DNA from: Ramlibacter sp.
Lineage (GTDB): Bacteria > Pseudomonadota > Gammaproteobacteria > Burkholderiales > Burkholderiaceae_C
DNA length: 64,000 nucleotides
Assembly: GCF_028291745.1 (NCBI RefSeq)
Contig: NZ_JAQGNQ010000068.1
Coordinates: 62,001 to 126,000, forward strand
Reading direction: 5' to 3'
Below, piece by piece: positions 43,258 to 52,051 of the stretch. A program made the position numbers and the translations under genes. Position 1 is the stretch's first letter. Each line of letters begins with the position of its first letter. The notes below the pieces were generated by a model. That model saw nothing but the letters and a program-made list of their open reading frames with translations, was not told where the DNA came from and searched no databases.

Positions 43258-44014
43258 GCGACGGAGAAGCATCATCGCCCTGATCGACCCCTCCCTCGCA
43301 CCGCCGCTGCCCGCCAGCGCCGCTGCCCCCTGGAGCCGCAAGGAGTTCGAGGCGCAGTTGCGCGAGCGCGGCAAGGCCTATCACATCCACCATCCCTTCA
43401 ACCGGATGCTCAACGAGGGCCGCGCGACGCCGGCCCAGATCCGCGGCTGGGTGGCCAACCGCTTCTACTACCAGATCGCCATCCCGGTGAAGGACGCGGC
43501 GGTGCTCTCCAACTGCCCGGACCGCGAGGTGCGGCGCGGCTGGGTGCAGCGCATCCTGGATCACGATGGCCAGGGCGACGACCCCGGCGGCATCGAAGCC
43601 TGGATCCGCCTCGGCATGGCCACGGGGCTGGCGCGCGAGGAGATCACGGACCTGCGGCACGTGCTGCCGGCCATCCGCTTCGCCGTCGATGCCTACGTGA
43701 ATTTCGCCCGGCGGGCGCCATGGCAGGAGGCGGTCTGCTCCTCGCTCACCGAGCTGTTCGCGCCCGAGATCCACAAGCAGCGCCTGGCCGGCTGGCCCGA
43801 GCACTATCCCTGGATCGCCAGCGAGGGCCTGCAGTACTTTCGCAGCCGCGTGACCCAGGCGCGGCGCGACGTCGAACAGGGCCTGGCGCTCACGCTCGAC
43901 CACTTCTCCACCCGTCCGCAGCAGGAGCGGGCGCTCGACATCCTGCAGTTCAAGCTCGACATCCTGTGGGCGATGAACGATGCGCTCGCGCAGCACTACG
44001 GACTATGGCCATGA
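43214..44014 (+). CDS. pqqC: Pyrroloquinoline-quinone synthase PqqC (start uncertain)
   Basis: Oxygen-dependent oxidase that closes the ring in the last step of PQQ formation. Family signatures: [112 protein letters not shown]. The end is shorter than in Klebsiella. The start is a problem: homology begins near 43310, and a ribosome-binding site (GGAGAAG, 43263-43269) is followed only by ATC/ATC/CTG codons in this frame. The nearest ATG is 43214, inside pqqB, giving 266 residues; this is listed as the default. The stop overlaps pqqD. Confidence 0.93.
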   Translation: MGWRWPTTACRLPCERRRSIIALIDPSLAPPLPASAAAPWSRKEFEAQLRERGKAYHIHHPFNRMLNEGRATPAQIRGWVANRFYYQIAIPVKDAAVLSNCPDREVRRGWVQRILDHDGQGDDPGGIEAWIRLGMATGLAREEITDLRHVLPAIRFAVDAYVNFARRAPWQEAVCSSLTELFAPEIHKQRLAGWPEHYPWIASEGLQYFRSRVTQARRDVEQGLALTLDHFSTRPQQERALDILQFKLDILWAMNDALAQHYGLWP

Positions 44015-44283
44015 ACGCCCCCGGACCGGCCAGCCGCCCGCGCATCGCACCGGGCTTTCGCCTGCAATGGGAAGAGGTGCAGCAGGCCCACGTGCTGCTC
44101 TATCCGGAAGGCATGGTGAAGTTGAACCAGAGCGCCGGCGAAATCTTGAAGCGCTGCGACGGCCGCGAGGTGAGCGCGCTGGTCGACGAATTGCAGCAGG
44201 CCTTCGCCACCACCGGGCTGGAGCCCGAAGTGCTGGCCTTCCTCGACATCGCCGTGCAACAGCGCTGGGTGGAGCTGGCATGA
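44011..44283 (+). CDS. pqqD: PqqA-binding chaperone PqqD
   Basis: 90-residue RiPP recognition element that presents PqqA to Pqq[43 protein letters not shown] is the canonical PqqD fold. ATG overlaps the pqqC stop (ATGA), with another ATG at 44005; its stop overlaps pqqE. Confidence 0.96.
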   Translation: MNAPGPASRPRIAPGFRLQWEEVQQAHVLLYPEGMVKLNQSAGEILKRCDGREVSALVDELQQAFATTGLEPEVLAFLDIAVQQRWVELA

Positions 44284-45398
44284 ACCACAGCGCGCCACCG
44301 GGACCGCCGCTGTGGCTGCTGGCGGAACTGACGTACCGCTGCCCGCTGCACTGCGCCTTCTGCTACAACCCGGTCGACTTCGCGACGCAGACCGACGAAC
44401 TGGGCACGGAGGATTGGCTGCGCGTGCTCTCCGAAGCGCGCGCGCTGGGCGCCGTGCAGTGCGGCTTCTCCGGCGGCGAGCCGATGCTGCGCGATGACCT
44501 CGAGGTGCTGGTCGAACATGCGCACCGCCTGGGCTACTACACCAACCTGCTGACCTCCGGGGTGGGCTTCACCGAGGAGCGCGCGGCGGCGCTGAAGGCG
44601 GCGGGGCTGGACCACGTGCAGCTCTCGTTCCAGGATTCCACGCGCGAGATGAACGACTTCCTCTCGCACACCCGCACCTTCGAGTTGAAGCAGCGTGTCG
44701 CCCGCTCGATCAAGGCGAACGGCTGGCCGATGGTGCTGAACGTGGTGATCCACCGGATGAACATAGCCCACATGGACCGCATCATCGCGATGGCCGAGGA
44801 TCTCGGTGCGGAATACCTGGAACTGGCCAACACGCAGTACTACTCCTGGGCGCTGGAGAACCGTGACCACCTGCTGCCCACGCGCGCGCAACTGCAGCAC
44901 GCCGAGGCGGTGGCCAACGAATGGCGGGTGCGGCTGGCCGGGCGCATGCGCCTGTTCTTCGTGGCGCCCGACTACCACGATGCCAAGCCGAAGAAATGCG
45001 TGAACGGGTGGGGCAGCATGTTCCTCACCGTGGCGCCCGACGGCACCGCCCTGCCCTGCCACACGGCAAAGATGCTGCCGGGCCTGCGCTTTCCCAACCT
45101 GCGCGAGACCAGCGTGGCCAGCGCCTGGCTGGACTCCGACGGCTTCAACCGCTTTCGCGGCACGGGCTGGATGAAGGAGCCCTGCAGCTCCTGCCCGCAA
45201 CGGGAAGAGGATCTCGGCGGCTGCCGCTGCCAGGCCTACATGCTGGCAGGCGATGCGCAGACGGCGGACCCGGTGTGCCCGAAGAGCCCGCACCATGGCG
45301 TGGTGCTCGAGGCGCTGCGGCGCGCGGAGGCCGGCGAGGCGCCGGCGCGGCCACTGATTTTTCGCGACCCGAAGGCGTCTCGACTTTTGTCGGCGTAG
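44280..45398 (+). CDS. pqqE: PqqA peptide cyclase PqqE (radical SAM)
   Basis: Radical SAM enzyme that forms the Glu-Tyr C-C bond in PqqA. 372 residues. Radical SAM cysteines C21-x3-C25-x2-C28 (RCPLHCAFCYN), GGEPMLR; C-terminal SPASM domain with auxiliary-cluster cysteines (KKCVNGWG, ALPCHTAK, CSSCPQREEDLGGCRCQAY, DPVCPKS). Last pqq gene present; no pqqF/G peptidase gene follows, though the divergent iminopeptidase could be considered for precursor trimming. Confidence 0.96.
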   Translation: MNHSAPPGPPLWLLAELTYRCPLHCAFCYNPVDFATQTDELGTEDWLRVLSEARALGAVQCGFSGGEPMLRDDLEVLVEHAHRLGYYTNLLTSGVGFTEERAAALKAAGLDHVQLSFQDSTREMNDFLSHTRTFELKQRVARSIKANGWPMVLNVVIHRMNIAHMDRIIAMAEDLGAEYLELANTQYYSWALENRDHLLPTRAQLQHAEAVANEWRVRLAGRMRLFFVAPDYHDAKPKKCVNGWGSMFLTVAPDGTALPCHTAKMLPGLRFPNLRETSVASAWLDSDGFNRFRGTGWMKEPCSSCPQREEDLGGCRCQAYMLAGDAQTADPVCPKSPHHGVVLEALRRAEAGEAPARPLIFRDPKASRLLSA

Positions 45399-45409
45399 TG
45401 ATCAGGAAT

Positions 45410-45512
45410 TTCTTGAACGCCGAAGGCGCAGAAGTACGCAGAACACGCGGAAGACTCCTTGAAGGTTTTTCTGCGCCTTCTGCGTCACTTCTGCGAATTC
45501 TGCGTTCAAGAA
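45410..45512. repeat. 103-bp imperfect palindromic element with CGCAGAA repeats
   Basis: The ends TTCTTGAACGC (45410-45420) and GCGTTCAAGAA (45502-45512) are perfect inverted repeats, and the arms continue as CGCAGAAGTACGCAGAA / TTCTGCGTCACTTCTGCG. It resembles the short non-coding palindromic elements (MITE-like) scattered in many betaproteobacteria. It lies between the converging pqq and oxidase operons, where a terminator is expected, and the long hairpin may serve that role. Confidence 0.8.
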
Positions 45513-45545
45513 CCTCTCAAATGAACGACCACGCAGATCGCAGGC

Positions 45546-46061
45546 TTAAGGGAACGCTGGGATGTCCGGCTCCGTGCCCTCCAGGTGCGCCTCCGGGTGC
45601 TGCGCCTGCAGCCGCGCCTCCACCTGTTCGACCCGCGTCATCGCCACGTCGACCATCAGCAAGATCCGCCCCTGCTCGATCTGGGGCGTGAAGCGTTCGA
45701 GCCGCTTGCTGGGGGTCGACACGCCGATCATGCTGGACGACCAGCTGCCGAACAGCGCGCCGGCAATGGCCAGCACCGCGGCGATGCCCCACTGCGGCTC
45801 GTCGCCGACGATGGGATAGTGCACGGCGACCAAGCCGCCCAGCAGCGCCCCGACGCCGCCGCCGATCAGCAGGCCACGCTCGGCGGCGCGGATGACGTCG
45901 GAGGTCTGCAGCACGTTGGCTTCGTTCAGGCCCGACATGTCGCTGCCCTCGCGGGCGACGAAGTGGATGTGGCGCGCCTCGATGCCGGTGCGCAGCAGAT
46001 CACCCATGGTTCTGCGCGCACTCTCCAGATCGGGGAGCAGCCAGTAAATGCGTCGGCTCAT
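45546..46061 (-). CDS. Glycine-zipper membrane protein, DUF1269-like
   Basis: 171 residues. Cytoplasmic N-terminal part (IYWLLPDLESARRTMGDLLRTGIEARHIHFVAREG) resembling DUF1269-type heat-inducible membrane proteins, then a Gly-rich helical pair (LLIGGGVGALLGGLVAVHYPIV and GIAAVLAIAGALFGSWSSSMIGVS) and a C-terminal alpha/beta tail (GRILLMVDVAMTRVEQVEARL). Function unknown. It is the last gene of the oxidase operon by orientation (40 bp after the subunit IV gene). Confidence 0.65.
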   Translation of the reverse strand: MSRRIYWLLPDLESARRTMGDLLRTGIEARHIHFVAREGSDMSGLNEANVLQTSDVIRAAERGLLIGGGVGALLGGLVAVHYPIVGDEPQWGIAAVLAIAGALFGSWSSSMIGVSTPSKRLERFTPQIEQGRILLMVDVAMTRVEQVEARLQAQHPEAHLEGTEPDIPAFP

Positions 46062-46101
46062 GTCAACCTCCCTGGGGCGATGCCCCGATGAACAACCGTC
46101 G

Positions 46102-46533
46102 TCAGTGCGCCGCGGGCTGGGTCGTCGCAGGCGCGAAGAAAGTGCCCCGGGTGAAGAAGGTGTAGTCGGCCTCCAGCGCGCCGATTCCCACCAGCGTCAC
46201 CAACAGCACGGGAGGAACCACGATCGCATAGAGCAGTGCGAGGCGCTCCCACACCATGTGCATGAAGACGGAAACGATCAGGCCCGCCTTCAGCAGCATG
46301 AAGAGGATGATCAGCGACCAGCGCAGCATGCCGTGGAAGTGGAAGTAGTCGACCATGTAGGAGGCCGCGCTCAGCACGAACAGCAGGCCCCAGATCTTGA
46401 AGTAGATGCCCAGCGGATGCTGTTGCCCCTCGCCGTGCGCCTGCGAATGCGCACGTGCAGGCGCAGGTGCAGGTGCATGCGTTTCGCCCGGCTCGCTGGC
46501 CACCGGAATGTGCATGTGCTCTACGTGTTCCAT
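46102..46533 (-). CDS. caa3-type cytochrome c oxidase subunit IV
   Basis: 143 residues. His/Ala/Pro-rich N-terminal tail (about 1-38), then three predicted membrane helices (IYFKIWGLLFVLSAASYMV, LRWSLIILFMLLKAGLIVSVFMHMVWE, LLYAIVVPPVLLVTLVGIGAL), the prokaryotic COX4 fold. Small stabilising subunit of the adjacent heme-copper oxidase. 13 bp after subunit III. Confidence 0.85.
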   Translation of the reverse strand: MEHVEHMHIPVASEPGETHAPAPAPARAHSQAHGEGQQHPLGIYFKIWGLLFVLSAASYMVDYFHFHGMLRWSLIILFMLLKAGLIVSVFMHMVWERLALLYAIVVPPVLLVTLVGIGALEADYTFFTRGTFFAPATTQPAAH

Positions 46534-46546
46534 GGTTGCCTCCCGC

Positions 46547-47269
46547 TCACCAGAGATAGAAGAACGCGAAGATGAAGACCCATACCAGGTCGACGAAGTG
46601 CCAGTACAGACCGACGATCTCGACGATGCTGTAGTTGCCGCTGCGCCCGGTCAGGAAGCCGGGGCGCTCCGCCGCCAGGTCGCCGCGCAGGACCTTGGCC
46701 GAGACGATCAGCAGGAAGATCACGCCGATCGTCACGTGCGTGCCGTGGAAGCCGGTGATCATGAAGAACGCGGAGCCGAACTGCGCCGCCCCCCAGGGGT
46801 TGCCCCAGGGCCGCACGCCTTCGGCAATCAGCTTCGACCACTCGAAAGCCTGCATGCCGACAAAGGTCGCCCCGAGCGCCGCCGTGGCCAGCAGCAGCCC
46901 GAAGGTCATGCGACGGTTGCGTCGGTAGCCGAAGTTCACCGCCAGCGCCATGGTGCCGCTGCTGCTGATCAACACGAAGGTCATGATCGCGATCAGCAGC
47001 AAGGGCACGCTGCGGCCGAAGAGCGTCAGCGAGAAGACTTCGCTTGGATTCGGCCACGGTACGACGGTGGACATGCGCACCGTCATGTACGAGATCAGGA
47101 AGGTGCCGAAGATGAAGGTGTCGCTCAGCAGGAAGATCCACATCATCGGCTTGCCCCAGGGGACGTCCTTGAACACCCGCTGGTCCGACGACACGTCGGC
47201 GACGATGCTGTCCCAGCCGGCCGGCAGGGGCTGTACGTTGTCGATGGCGATCGCCTGGTTGGTGGTCAT
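46547..47269 (-). CDS. Heme-copper oxidase subunit III
   Basis: 240 residues, multi-helix subunit III of the oxidase: KPMMWIFLLSDTFIFGTFLISYM, VLISSSGTMALAVNFGYRRNRRM, AFEWSKLIAEG, FFMITGFHGTHVTIGVIFLL and YWHFVDLVWVFIFAFFYLW are diagnostic. ATG at 47269 chosen; the frame upstream lacks homology. A second subunit III-type gene lies directly upstream. Confidence 0.92.
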   Translation of the reverse strand: MTTNQAIAIDNVQPLPAGWDSIVADVSSDQRVFKDVPWGKPMMWIFLLSDTFIFGTFLISYMTVRMSTVVPWPNPSEVFSLTLFGRSVPLLLIAIMTFVLISSSGTMALAVNFGYRRNRRMTFGLLLATAALGATFVGMQAFEWSKLIAEGVRPWGNPWGAAQFGSAFFMITGFHGTHVTIGVIFLLIVSAKVLRGDLAAERPGFLTGRSGNYSIVEIVGLYWHFVDLVWVFIFAFFYLW

Positions 47270-47303
47270 GGTTGCGCTTCCCTGGTGGCTGGCTGGGGCT
47301 CGG

Positions 47304-47999
47304 TCACAAGGAGGCCGACGAGCAGATCGCCAGCCCGAGGTCGCTCGACACCAGCAGGGCGTAGAGCAGCGCCCACACGGCAAGCAGGTAGTGCCAGTAG
47401 GTGGCGCACAGCTCGACGCCGGCCCTCAGCCGCGAGCGATCCGCGCCCCGCCATGCCTTGGCGCAAGCGCGTGCCCACGCCACCAGCCCGCCGATCACAT
47501 GCAGCCCGTGCACCGCCGTCAGGAGATAGAAGAAGGAGCTGGCCGCGCTGGTGGAAACGTAGAAACCGGCGTCGGCCAGCTGTTTCCACACGACGAGTTG
47601 CCCGACGATGAAGGCGATGGTGAGCCCGCCGCTGGCGGCCAGGCCGCGCCGCACGCCCGTGTCGTTCGCGCGGCGTGCCGCAAAGACCGTCCACTGCATC
47701 GTCACGCTGGCAGCAACCAGCATCGCGGTGTTGACGGCCAGCAGTCGCGGCCGTGGCAGCGGGCTCCAGTCGGTCCATCCGAGTCGCATTGCGTAGGCGC
47801 TGACGAACAGGACGAACAGCGAACTCGCGACCCCGAGAAACACCCACAGCGCGGTGCGGCCCACCGGGCGCGCGAACGCCACGCTCACCCCCGGCACCCC
47901 GGCCTGCGCCACCCAGGGCTGCACGTGGATCGTCTGCCGGAACAGCCAGCCGACGATGATGGCCATCAGCAGCGACAGGAACACCAGGCCTATCGTCAT
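47304..47999 (-). CDS. Second subunit III-like oxidase protein
   Basis: 231 residues with about six membrane helices. The second half has the subunit III signatures (FYLLTAVHGLHVIGGLVAWARA and ATYWHYLLAVWALLYALL), while the first half starts with a single helix and a short periplasmic stretch not seen in the neighbouring subunit III. Start overlaps the subunit I stop. Either a paralogous subunit III or an assembly-linked variant; two subunit III-type genes in one oxidase operon recur in proteobacterial caa3 clusters, as I recall. Confidence 0.8.
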   Translation of the reverse strand: MTIGLVFLSLLMAIIVGWLFRQTIHVQPWVAQAGVPGVSVAFARPVGRTALWVFLGVASSLFVLFVSAYAMRLGWTDWSPLPRPRLLAVNTAMLVAASVTMQWTVFAARRANDTGVRRGLAASGGLTIAFIVGQLVVWKQLADAGFYVSTSAASSFFYLLTAVHGLHVIGGLVAWARACAKAWRGADRSRLRAGVELCATYWHYLLAVWALLYALLVSSDLGLAICSSASL

Positions 48000-49804
48000 G
48001 CCGCCGCCCCTTGCACGCCCAGCTGCGTGCGGTCCCAGGCCTCGGCGGCGACCTCCGCGGGCGGTACGTTCTGCGGAATGAAGTCGCTCTTCACCCCCGG
48101 CACGCCGTAGTCATAGGCCCAGCGATACACCACCGGCAAGTGCTCGCCGAAGTTGCCGTGCCGCGGCGGCGTCTCCGGCGTCTGCCACTCCAGCGTGGTC
48201 GCGCCCCAGGGGTTACCGCCCGCGGGACGACCGCGGAAATAGCTGCTGACCAGGTTGTAGAAGAACGCCATCTGTGCCGCGCCCACGACAAAGGCCGCGA
48301 TCGAGATGGCGGCATTGAGCGAGTGCGCGGAGTCCGGGATGAAGTTGGTGCCGCCGATTGCGTAGTAGCGGCGCGGCACCCCCATGAAGCCCAGGTAGTG
48401 CATCGGATAGAAGATCGCGTAGGTGCCGATGAACGTGAACCAGAAGTGGATGCGGCCCAGCGTCTCGTCGAGCAGGCGGCCGGTGACCTTGGGATACCAG
48501 TGATAGATGGCGCCGAACACCACCAGCACCGGCGCGATGCCCATGACCATGTGGAAATGCGCCACCACGAACATCGTGTCCGACAGCGGCAGGTCGACCA
48601 CCACGTTGCCCAGGAACAGGCCGGTCAGTCCGCCGTTCACGAAGGTGAAGATGAACGCTATGGCGAACAGCATCGGGATCGTCAGGCGTATGTTGCCGCG
48701 CCACAGCGTCAGCACCCAGTTGTAGACCTTGATGGCCGTGGGGACCGCGATGATCAGGGTGGTGGTGGCGAAGAAGAAACCGAAGTACGGATTCATGCCG
48801 CTCACGTACATGTGGTGCGCCCACACGACGAAGCTCAGGCCGGCGATGATCAGGATGGCCCAGACCATCATGCGGTAGCCGAAGATGTTCTTGCGCGCGT
48901 GGGTGCTGATCAGGTCCGACACGATGCCGAACGCGGGCAGCGCCACGATGTAGACCTCGGGGTGCCCGAAGAACCAGAACAGGTGCTGGAACAGCAGCGG
49001 GTTGCCGCCCGAATAATTGAGTTGCTGGCCCTTGGAGACCAGCGCCGGCATGAAGAAGCTGGTGCCCAGCGTCAGGTCCAGCAGCATCATGATCGCGCTG
49101 ACGAACAGCGCGGGAAAAGCCAGCAGCGCCAGGACGGTGGCCATGAAGATGCCCCACACCGTCAGCGGCAGCCGCATCATCGTCATGCCGCGCGTGCGCC
49201 CTTGCAGCACGGTGACCACGTAGTTCAGGCCACCCATGGTGAAGCCGATCACGAAGACGATCAGCGACACCAGCATGAGGATGATCCCCCCGTGCGCTCC
49301 CGGGGTTCCGTCGAGGATGGCCTGCGGCGGATAGAGCGTCCAGCCCGCGCCGGTCGGCCCGCCGGGCACGAAGAAGCTGGCCACCAGCAGCAGCACCGCC
49401 AGCAGGTAGAGCCAGTAACTGAGCATGTTGACGTACGGGAACACCATGTCGCGCGCACCGACCATCAAGGGGATCAGGTAGTTGCCGAAGCCGCCGAGGA
49501 ACAGTGCGGTCAGCAGGTAGATCACCATGATCATCCCGTGCATGCTCACCAGTTGCAGGTAGCTGCTTGGCGTGATGAAGGCGATGCGATTGGGAAAACC
49601 GAGTTGCAGGCGCATCAGCCACGAGAACACCAGTGCGACCAGGCCGATGGCGATGGCCGTGAGCGCGTACTGGATCGCTATCACCTTCGCGTCCTGGCTC
49701 CAGATGTATTTGCCGACGAAGGTTTTCGGGTGGTGGAGGTGGACCTCCGCCACCTCCGCCGGCGGTGCGAAATCCGATTCGTCGTGCGCAACATGGGTGC
49801 TCAT
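47996..49804 (-). CDS. ctaD: Cytochrome c oxidase subunit I
   Basis: 602 residues, twelve membrane helices. Catalytic subunit with hemes a/a3 and CuB: HLFWFFGHPEVYIVALPAFG (the His-Tyr CuB pair), WAHHMYVSGMNPYFG (CuB histidines), VVAHFHMVMGIAPVLV (heme ligands), and the D-channel Asn/Asp region GGFGNYLIPLMVGARDMVFP. ATG at 49804 follows GAGAGGGG. Overlaps the next gene by 4 bp and follows subunit II by 28 bp. Confidence 0.96.
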   Translation of the reverse strand: MSTHVAHDESDFAPPAEVAEVHLHHPKTFVGKYIWSQDAKVIAIQYALTAIAIGLVALVFSWLMRLQLGFPNRIAFITPSSYLQLVSMHGMIMVIYLLTALFLGGFGNYLIPLMVGARDMVFPYVNMLSYWLYLLAVLLLVASFFVPGGPTGAGWTLYPPQAILDGTPGAHGGIILMLVSLIVFVIGFTMGGLNYVVTVLQGRTRGMTMMRLPLTVWGIFMATVLALLAFPALFVSAIMMLLDLTLGTSFFMPALVSKGQQLNYSGGNPLLFQHLFWFFGHPEVYIVALPAFGIVSDLISTHARKNIFGYRMMVWAILIIAGLSFVVWAHHMYVSGMNPYFGFFFATTTLIIAVPTAIKVYNWVLTLWRGNIRLTIPMLFAIAFIFTFVNGGLTGLFLGNVVVDLPLSDTMFVVAHFHMVMGIAPVLVVFGAIYHWYPKVTGRLLDETLGRIHFWFTFIGTYAIFYPMHYLGFMGVPRRYYAIGGTNFIPDSAHSLNAAISIAAFVVGAAQMAFFYNLVSSYFRGRPAGGNPWGATTLEWQTPETPPRHGNFGEHLPVVYRWAYDYGVPGVKSDFIPQNVPPAEVAAEAWDRTQLGVQGAAA

Positions 49805-49832
49805 CGCGGGGGCCCCTCTCAATGGACTGGGA

Positions 49833-51191
49833 TCAGCGGGCAGGGACGTTGATGTAGGCCAGGACGTCGCCGATGGCTGCGTCGTCGGCCAGCATCCCCG
49901 CCACCAGCGCCATCTGCGCTCCGTACAGATCCTGGGGATGCGCGCCGCGCACGCCATCCCTGAAGTTCTTGAGTTGGCGAGCGAGATACCAGTCGCTCAT
50001 GCCCTTGAGTCTGGGTGCGTGGGTCGCCGCGATCCCCCGGCCCTCGCCGCCATGGCAGGCGGCACAGGTCGCATAGCGCTGGCGGCCCCGGTCGACGTCG
50101 CCTTTGATGGTGGGCGATGCCGCGGTGTCCGGCAGGCTGGCGATGTAGGCCACCACGTTGGCGATCGCCGCCTCGTCGGGCAGCGTGGCGGCCATGGGCG
50201 CCATCACCTTGCCGAAGGTGTCCTTGTCGTGCACGCCGCGGGTGCCCTGCTTGAACTGGCGCAGCTGCCGCTCCAGGTACCACCCACCCTGGCCACTGAG
50301 CTTGGGCGCGTTCATCGCGACGTTGCCCTCGCCCCCCGGGCCGTGGCAGGCGCTGCACAGCGCGTAGGCCGTCTTGCCGGCGACGACATCGCCATGCGCG
50401 CGCGCCTGGATCTGTGCGAAGGTCGGTTGCCGGGCCAGCCACTCCTGGTAGGCGGCCGGTTCGTCCACCACGATGCGGCCGCGCATCGCGAAGTGGCCGA
50501 TGCCGCACAGCTCCTCGCACAGCAGGTCGAACGAGCCGGTTCGGGTGGGCGTGAACCAGGTGTAGGTCACGAGGCCCGGCACCAGGTCCATCTTCACGCG
50601 CAGCTGCGCCACGGCGAAGTCGTGCAGCACGTCCTTCGATCGCAGCAGCAATTTCACCGGCTGGCCGAGGGGCACGTGGATCTCCGGGCCCACGAGCAGC
50701 ACGTCGTCGCTGCCATTGGTGTCCGCGGGATTCATGCCGAAGGGGTTGTCGTCGTTCACGAAGCGCGAGTCGACCTTGCCCAGCTTGCCGTCCTTGCCCG
50801 GAAGCCGGTAGGCCCAGCTCCACTGCTGCGCGACGGCCTCGACCACCTGTGCGTCGGCGGGCGGATGCACGATGTCCGCCCACACCACCAGCCCGGGCGC
50901 CAACATGGCGGCCACGCCGCCGGCGGTGACGACCAGCAGCCACACTTCGAGCTTCTTGTTTTCCGGCTGGTAGCTCGCCCGGGCTCCGGGGCGATGGCGA
51001 TAGCGCAGCACGGCCCACGCCGTGAAGACGCTGATCGCCACGAAAACAATCCCGGTGACCCAGAACGTGATGGAGATCGTGTTGTCGATCGTGCTCCAGT
51101 TGGAGGCGATCGGCGTGAAGTACCAGGGGCTCAGGAAGTGGAACAGCACCGAGCCGAAGGCCAGCAGGATCAAGGCGATCGCGATGGCCAT
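49833..51191 (-). CDS. ctaC: Cytochrome c oxidase subunit II with two cytochrome c domains
   Basis: 452 residues. N-terminal membrane helices (about 4-26, 37-60 and 80-105), a CuA cupredoxin domain with the ligands CEELCGIGHFAM and HDFAVAQLRVKMDLVPG, then two fused class I cytochrome c domains, each with a CxxCH motif (CSACHGPGGEGN and CAACHGGEGRG). Standard caa3 oxidases have one fused heme c; two is a variant. Electrons could pass from an external c-type cytochrome, such as one reduced by a PQQ alcohol dehydrogenase, to CuA. ATG 51191 is the natural N-terminus; the longer open frame upstream overlaps the preceding gene. Confidence 0.93.
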   Translation of the reverse strand: MAIAIALILLAFGSVLFHFLSPWYFTPIASNWSTIDNTISITFWVTGIVFVAISVFTAWAVLRYRHRPGARASYQPENKKLEVWLLVVTAGGVAAMLAPGLVVWADIVHPPADAQVVEAVAQQWSWAYRLPGKDGKLGKVDSRFVNDDNPFGMNPADTNGSDDVLLVGPEIHVPLGQPVKLLLRSKDVLHDFAVAQLRVKMDLVPGLVTYTWFTPTRTGSFDLLCEELCGIGHFAMRGRIVVDEPAAYQEWLARQPTFAQIQARAHGDVVAGKTAYALCSACHGPGGEGNVAMNAPKLSGQGGWYLERQLRQFKQGTRGVHDKDTFGKVMAPMAATLPDEAAIANVVAYIASLPDTAASPTIKGDVDRGRQRYATCAACHGGEGRGIAATHAPRLKGMSDWYLARQLKNFRDGVRGAHPQDLYGAQMALVAGMLADDAAIGDVLAYINVPAR

Positions 51192-51193
51192 GC

Positions 51194-51703
51194 TCAGCTT
51201 TCCCCCCGCGTGCGCTTGAGCCGGAAGTACAGCAGGCCGGCCACGCAGCCGAACACCACGTGCGCCGCCAGCGTGTCCCCGCCGCGCAGTTCCGCGAGCC
51301 AGGGGAAGAAGGCGGGCAGGCCGTGGAAGTTGACCAGGTAGAGCGCAATGCCCAGGATGCCACCCGTCGCGAGCGCGCGGCCCGGCCGCGCGTCGGCATG
51401 GAGCTGGGCCATGATCGCGCCCATCACCAGCCCGAAGACGACGCCCAGCACGTAGTGGACGGCCAGTGCCACGGAGACCACGCCGGCGTGGAAGCCGTAG
51501 CCCGTCGTTCGCAGCGGCTCGGTGCCGAGGAACAGCGGCGCGATCATGTGCGAGGTTCGCCAGGGCCCGTCGGCATTGAAGAGGCTGGACCAGAGCAGGT
51601 CCAGCACCATCAGTACCGCGCCGGCGGCAAAGCCGGCCACGCCCGCGGCCGCCCAGTCGGGGGCCCGCCAGTGCCAGGATCGCAAAGCCAGGAGAGCTTG
51701 CAT
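51194..51703 (-). CDS. Four-helix membrane protein heading the oxidase operon
   Basis: 169 residues, four predicted helices (AAAGVAGFAAGAVLMVLDLLW, GVVSVALAVHYVLGVVFGLVMGAI, ALATGGILGIALYLVNFHGL, TLAAHVVFGCVAGLLYFRLKR). No recognised family motif. ATG 51703 has GGGAGG upstream, and the 3' end lies 2 bp from the subunit II start, so it is translated with the oxidase. Possibly an accessory or assembly factor; function unknown. Confidence 0.7.
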   Translation of the reverse strand: MQALLALRSWHWRAPDWAAAGVAGFAAGAVLMVLDLLWSSLFNADGPWRTSHMIAPLFLGTEPLRTTGYGFHAGVVSVALAVHYVLGVVFGLVMGAIMAQLHADARPGRALATGGILGIALYLVNFHGLPAFFPWLAELRGGDTLAAHVVFGCVAGLLYFRLKRTRGES

Positions 51704-52051
51704 GCCCACCTCCCTCGTGCGCGCACAGCGCGCAGGGGCGGTTCGACAGGCCGTTGTCGGGGTGGGCCCTCAGGCCGCGCCCGCGGCAGCGACGGGTGAA
51801 CCGCCGATGCGTCTGCACAGGCTGCCGCGGTTTGCCGCGACAGTGCCGTCGTGCTTGTACACCCGCCGAAGCCGCGACGCAAGCAAGGGCACGGGTCGGC
51901 GCCCTCAATTTGTGCGCAGCGGGCCGGCGTGTCGCAGCAAATCGTGCTGCGCCCGCCCCACGATGGCTCGCGGTGTTGTCCGGCCTTGTCTGTCCCGTTT
52001 GGACGACAGGAAACCGGGCCCTCGACCGGATGGTGCCGGCTAGAGTGCCCC
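51704..52051. promoter_or_regulatory. 348-bp non-coding control region of the oxidase operon
   Basis: The largest gene-free stretch in the window, between divergent genes. It contains a perfect inverted repeat CGCAGCA-AATCG-TGCTGCG (51933-51951) and a second, imperfect one around 51982-52010 (CCTTGTCTGTCC / GGACGACAGG). No unequivocal -35/-10 pair was found. It must carry the promoter of the leftward oxidase operon and of the rightward HExxH gene. Confidence 0.55.
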
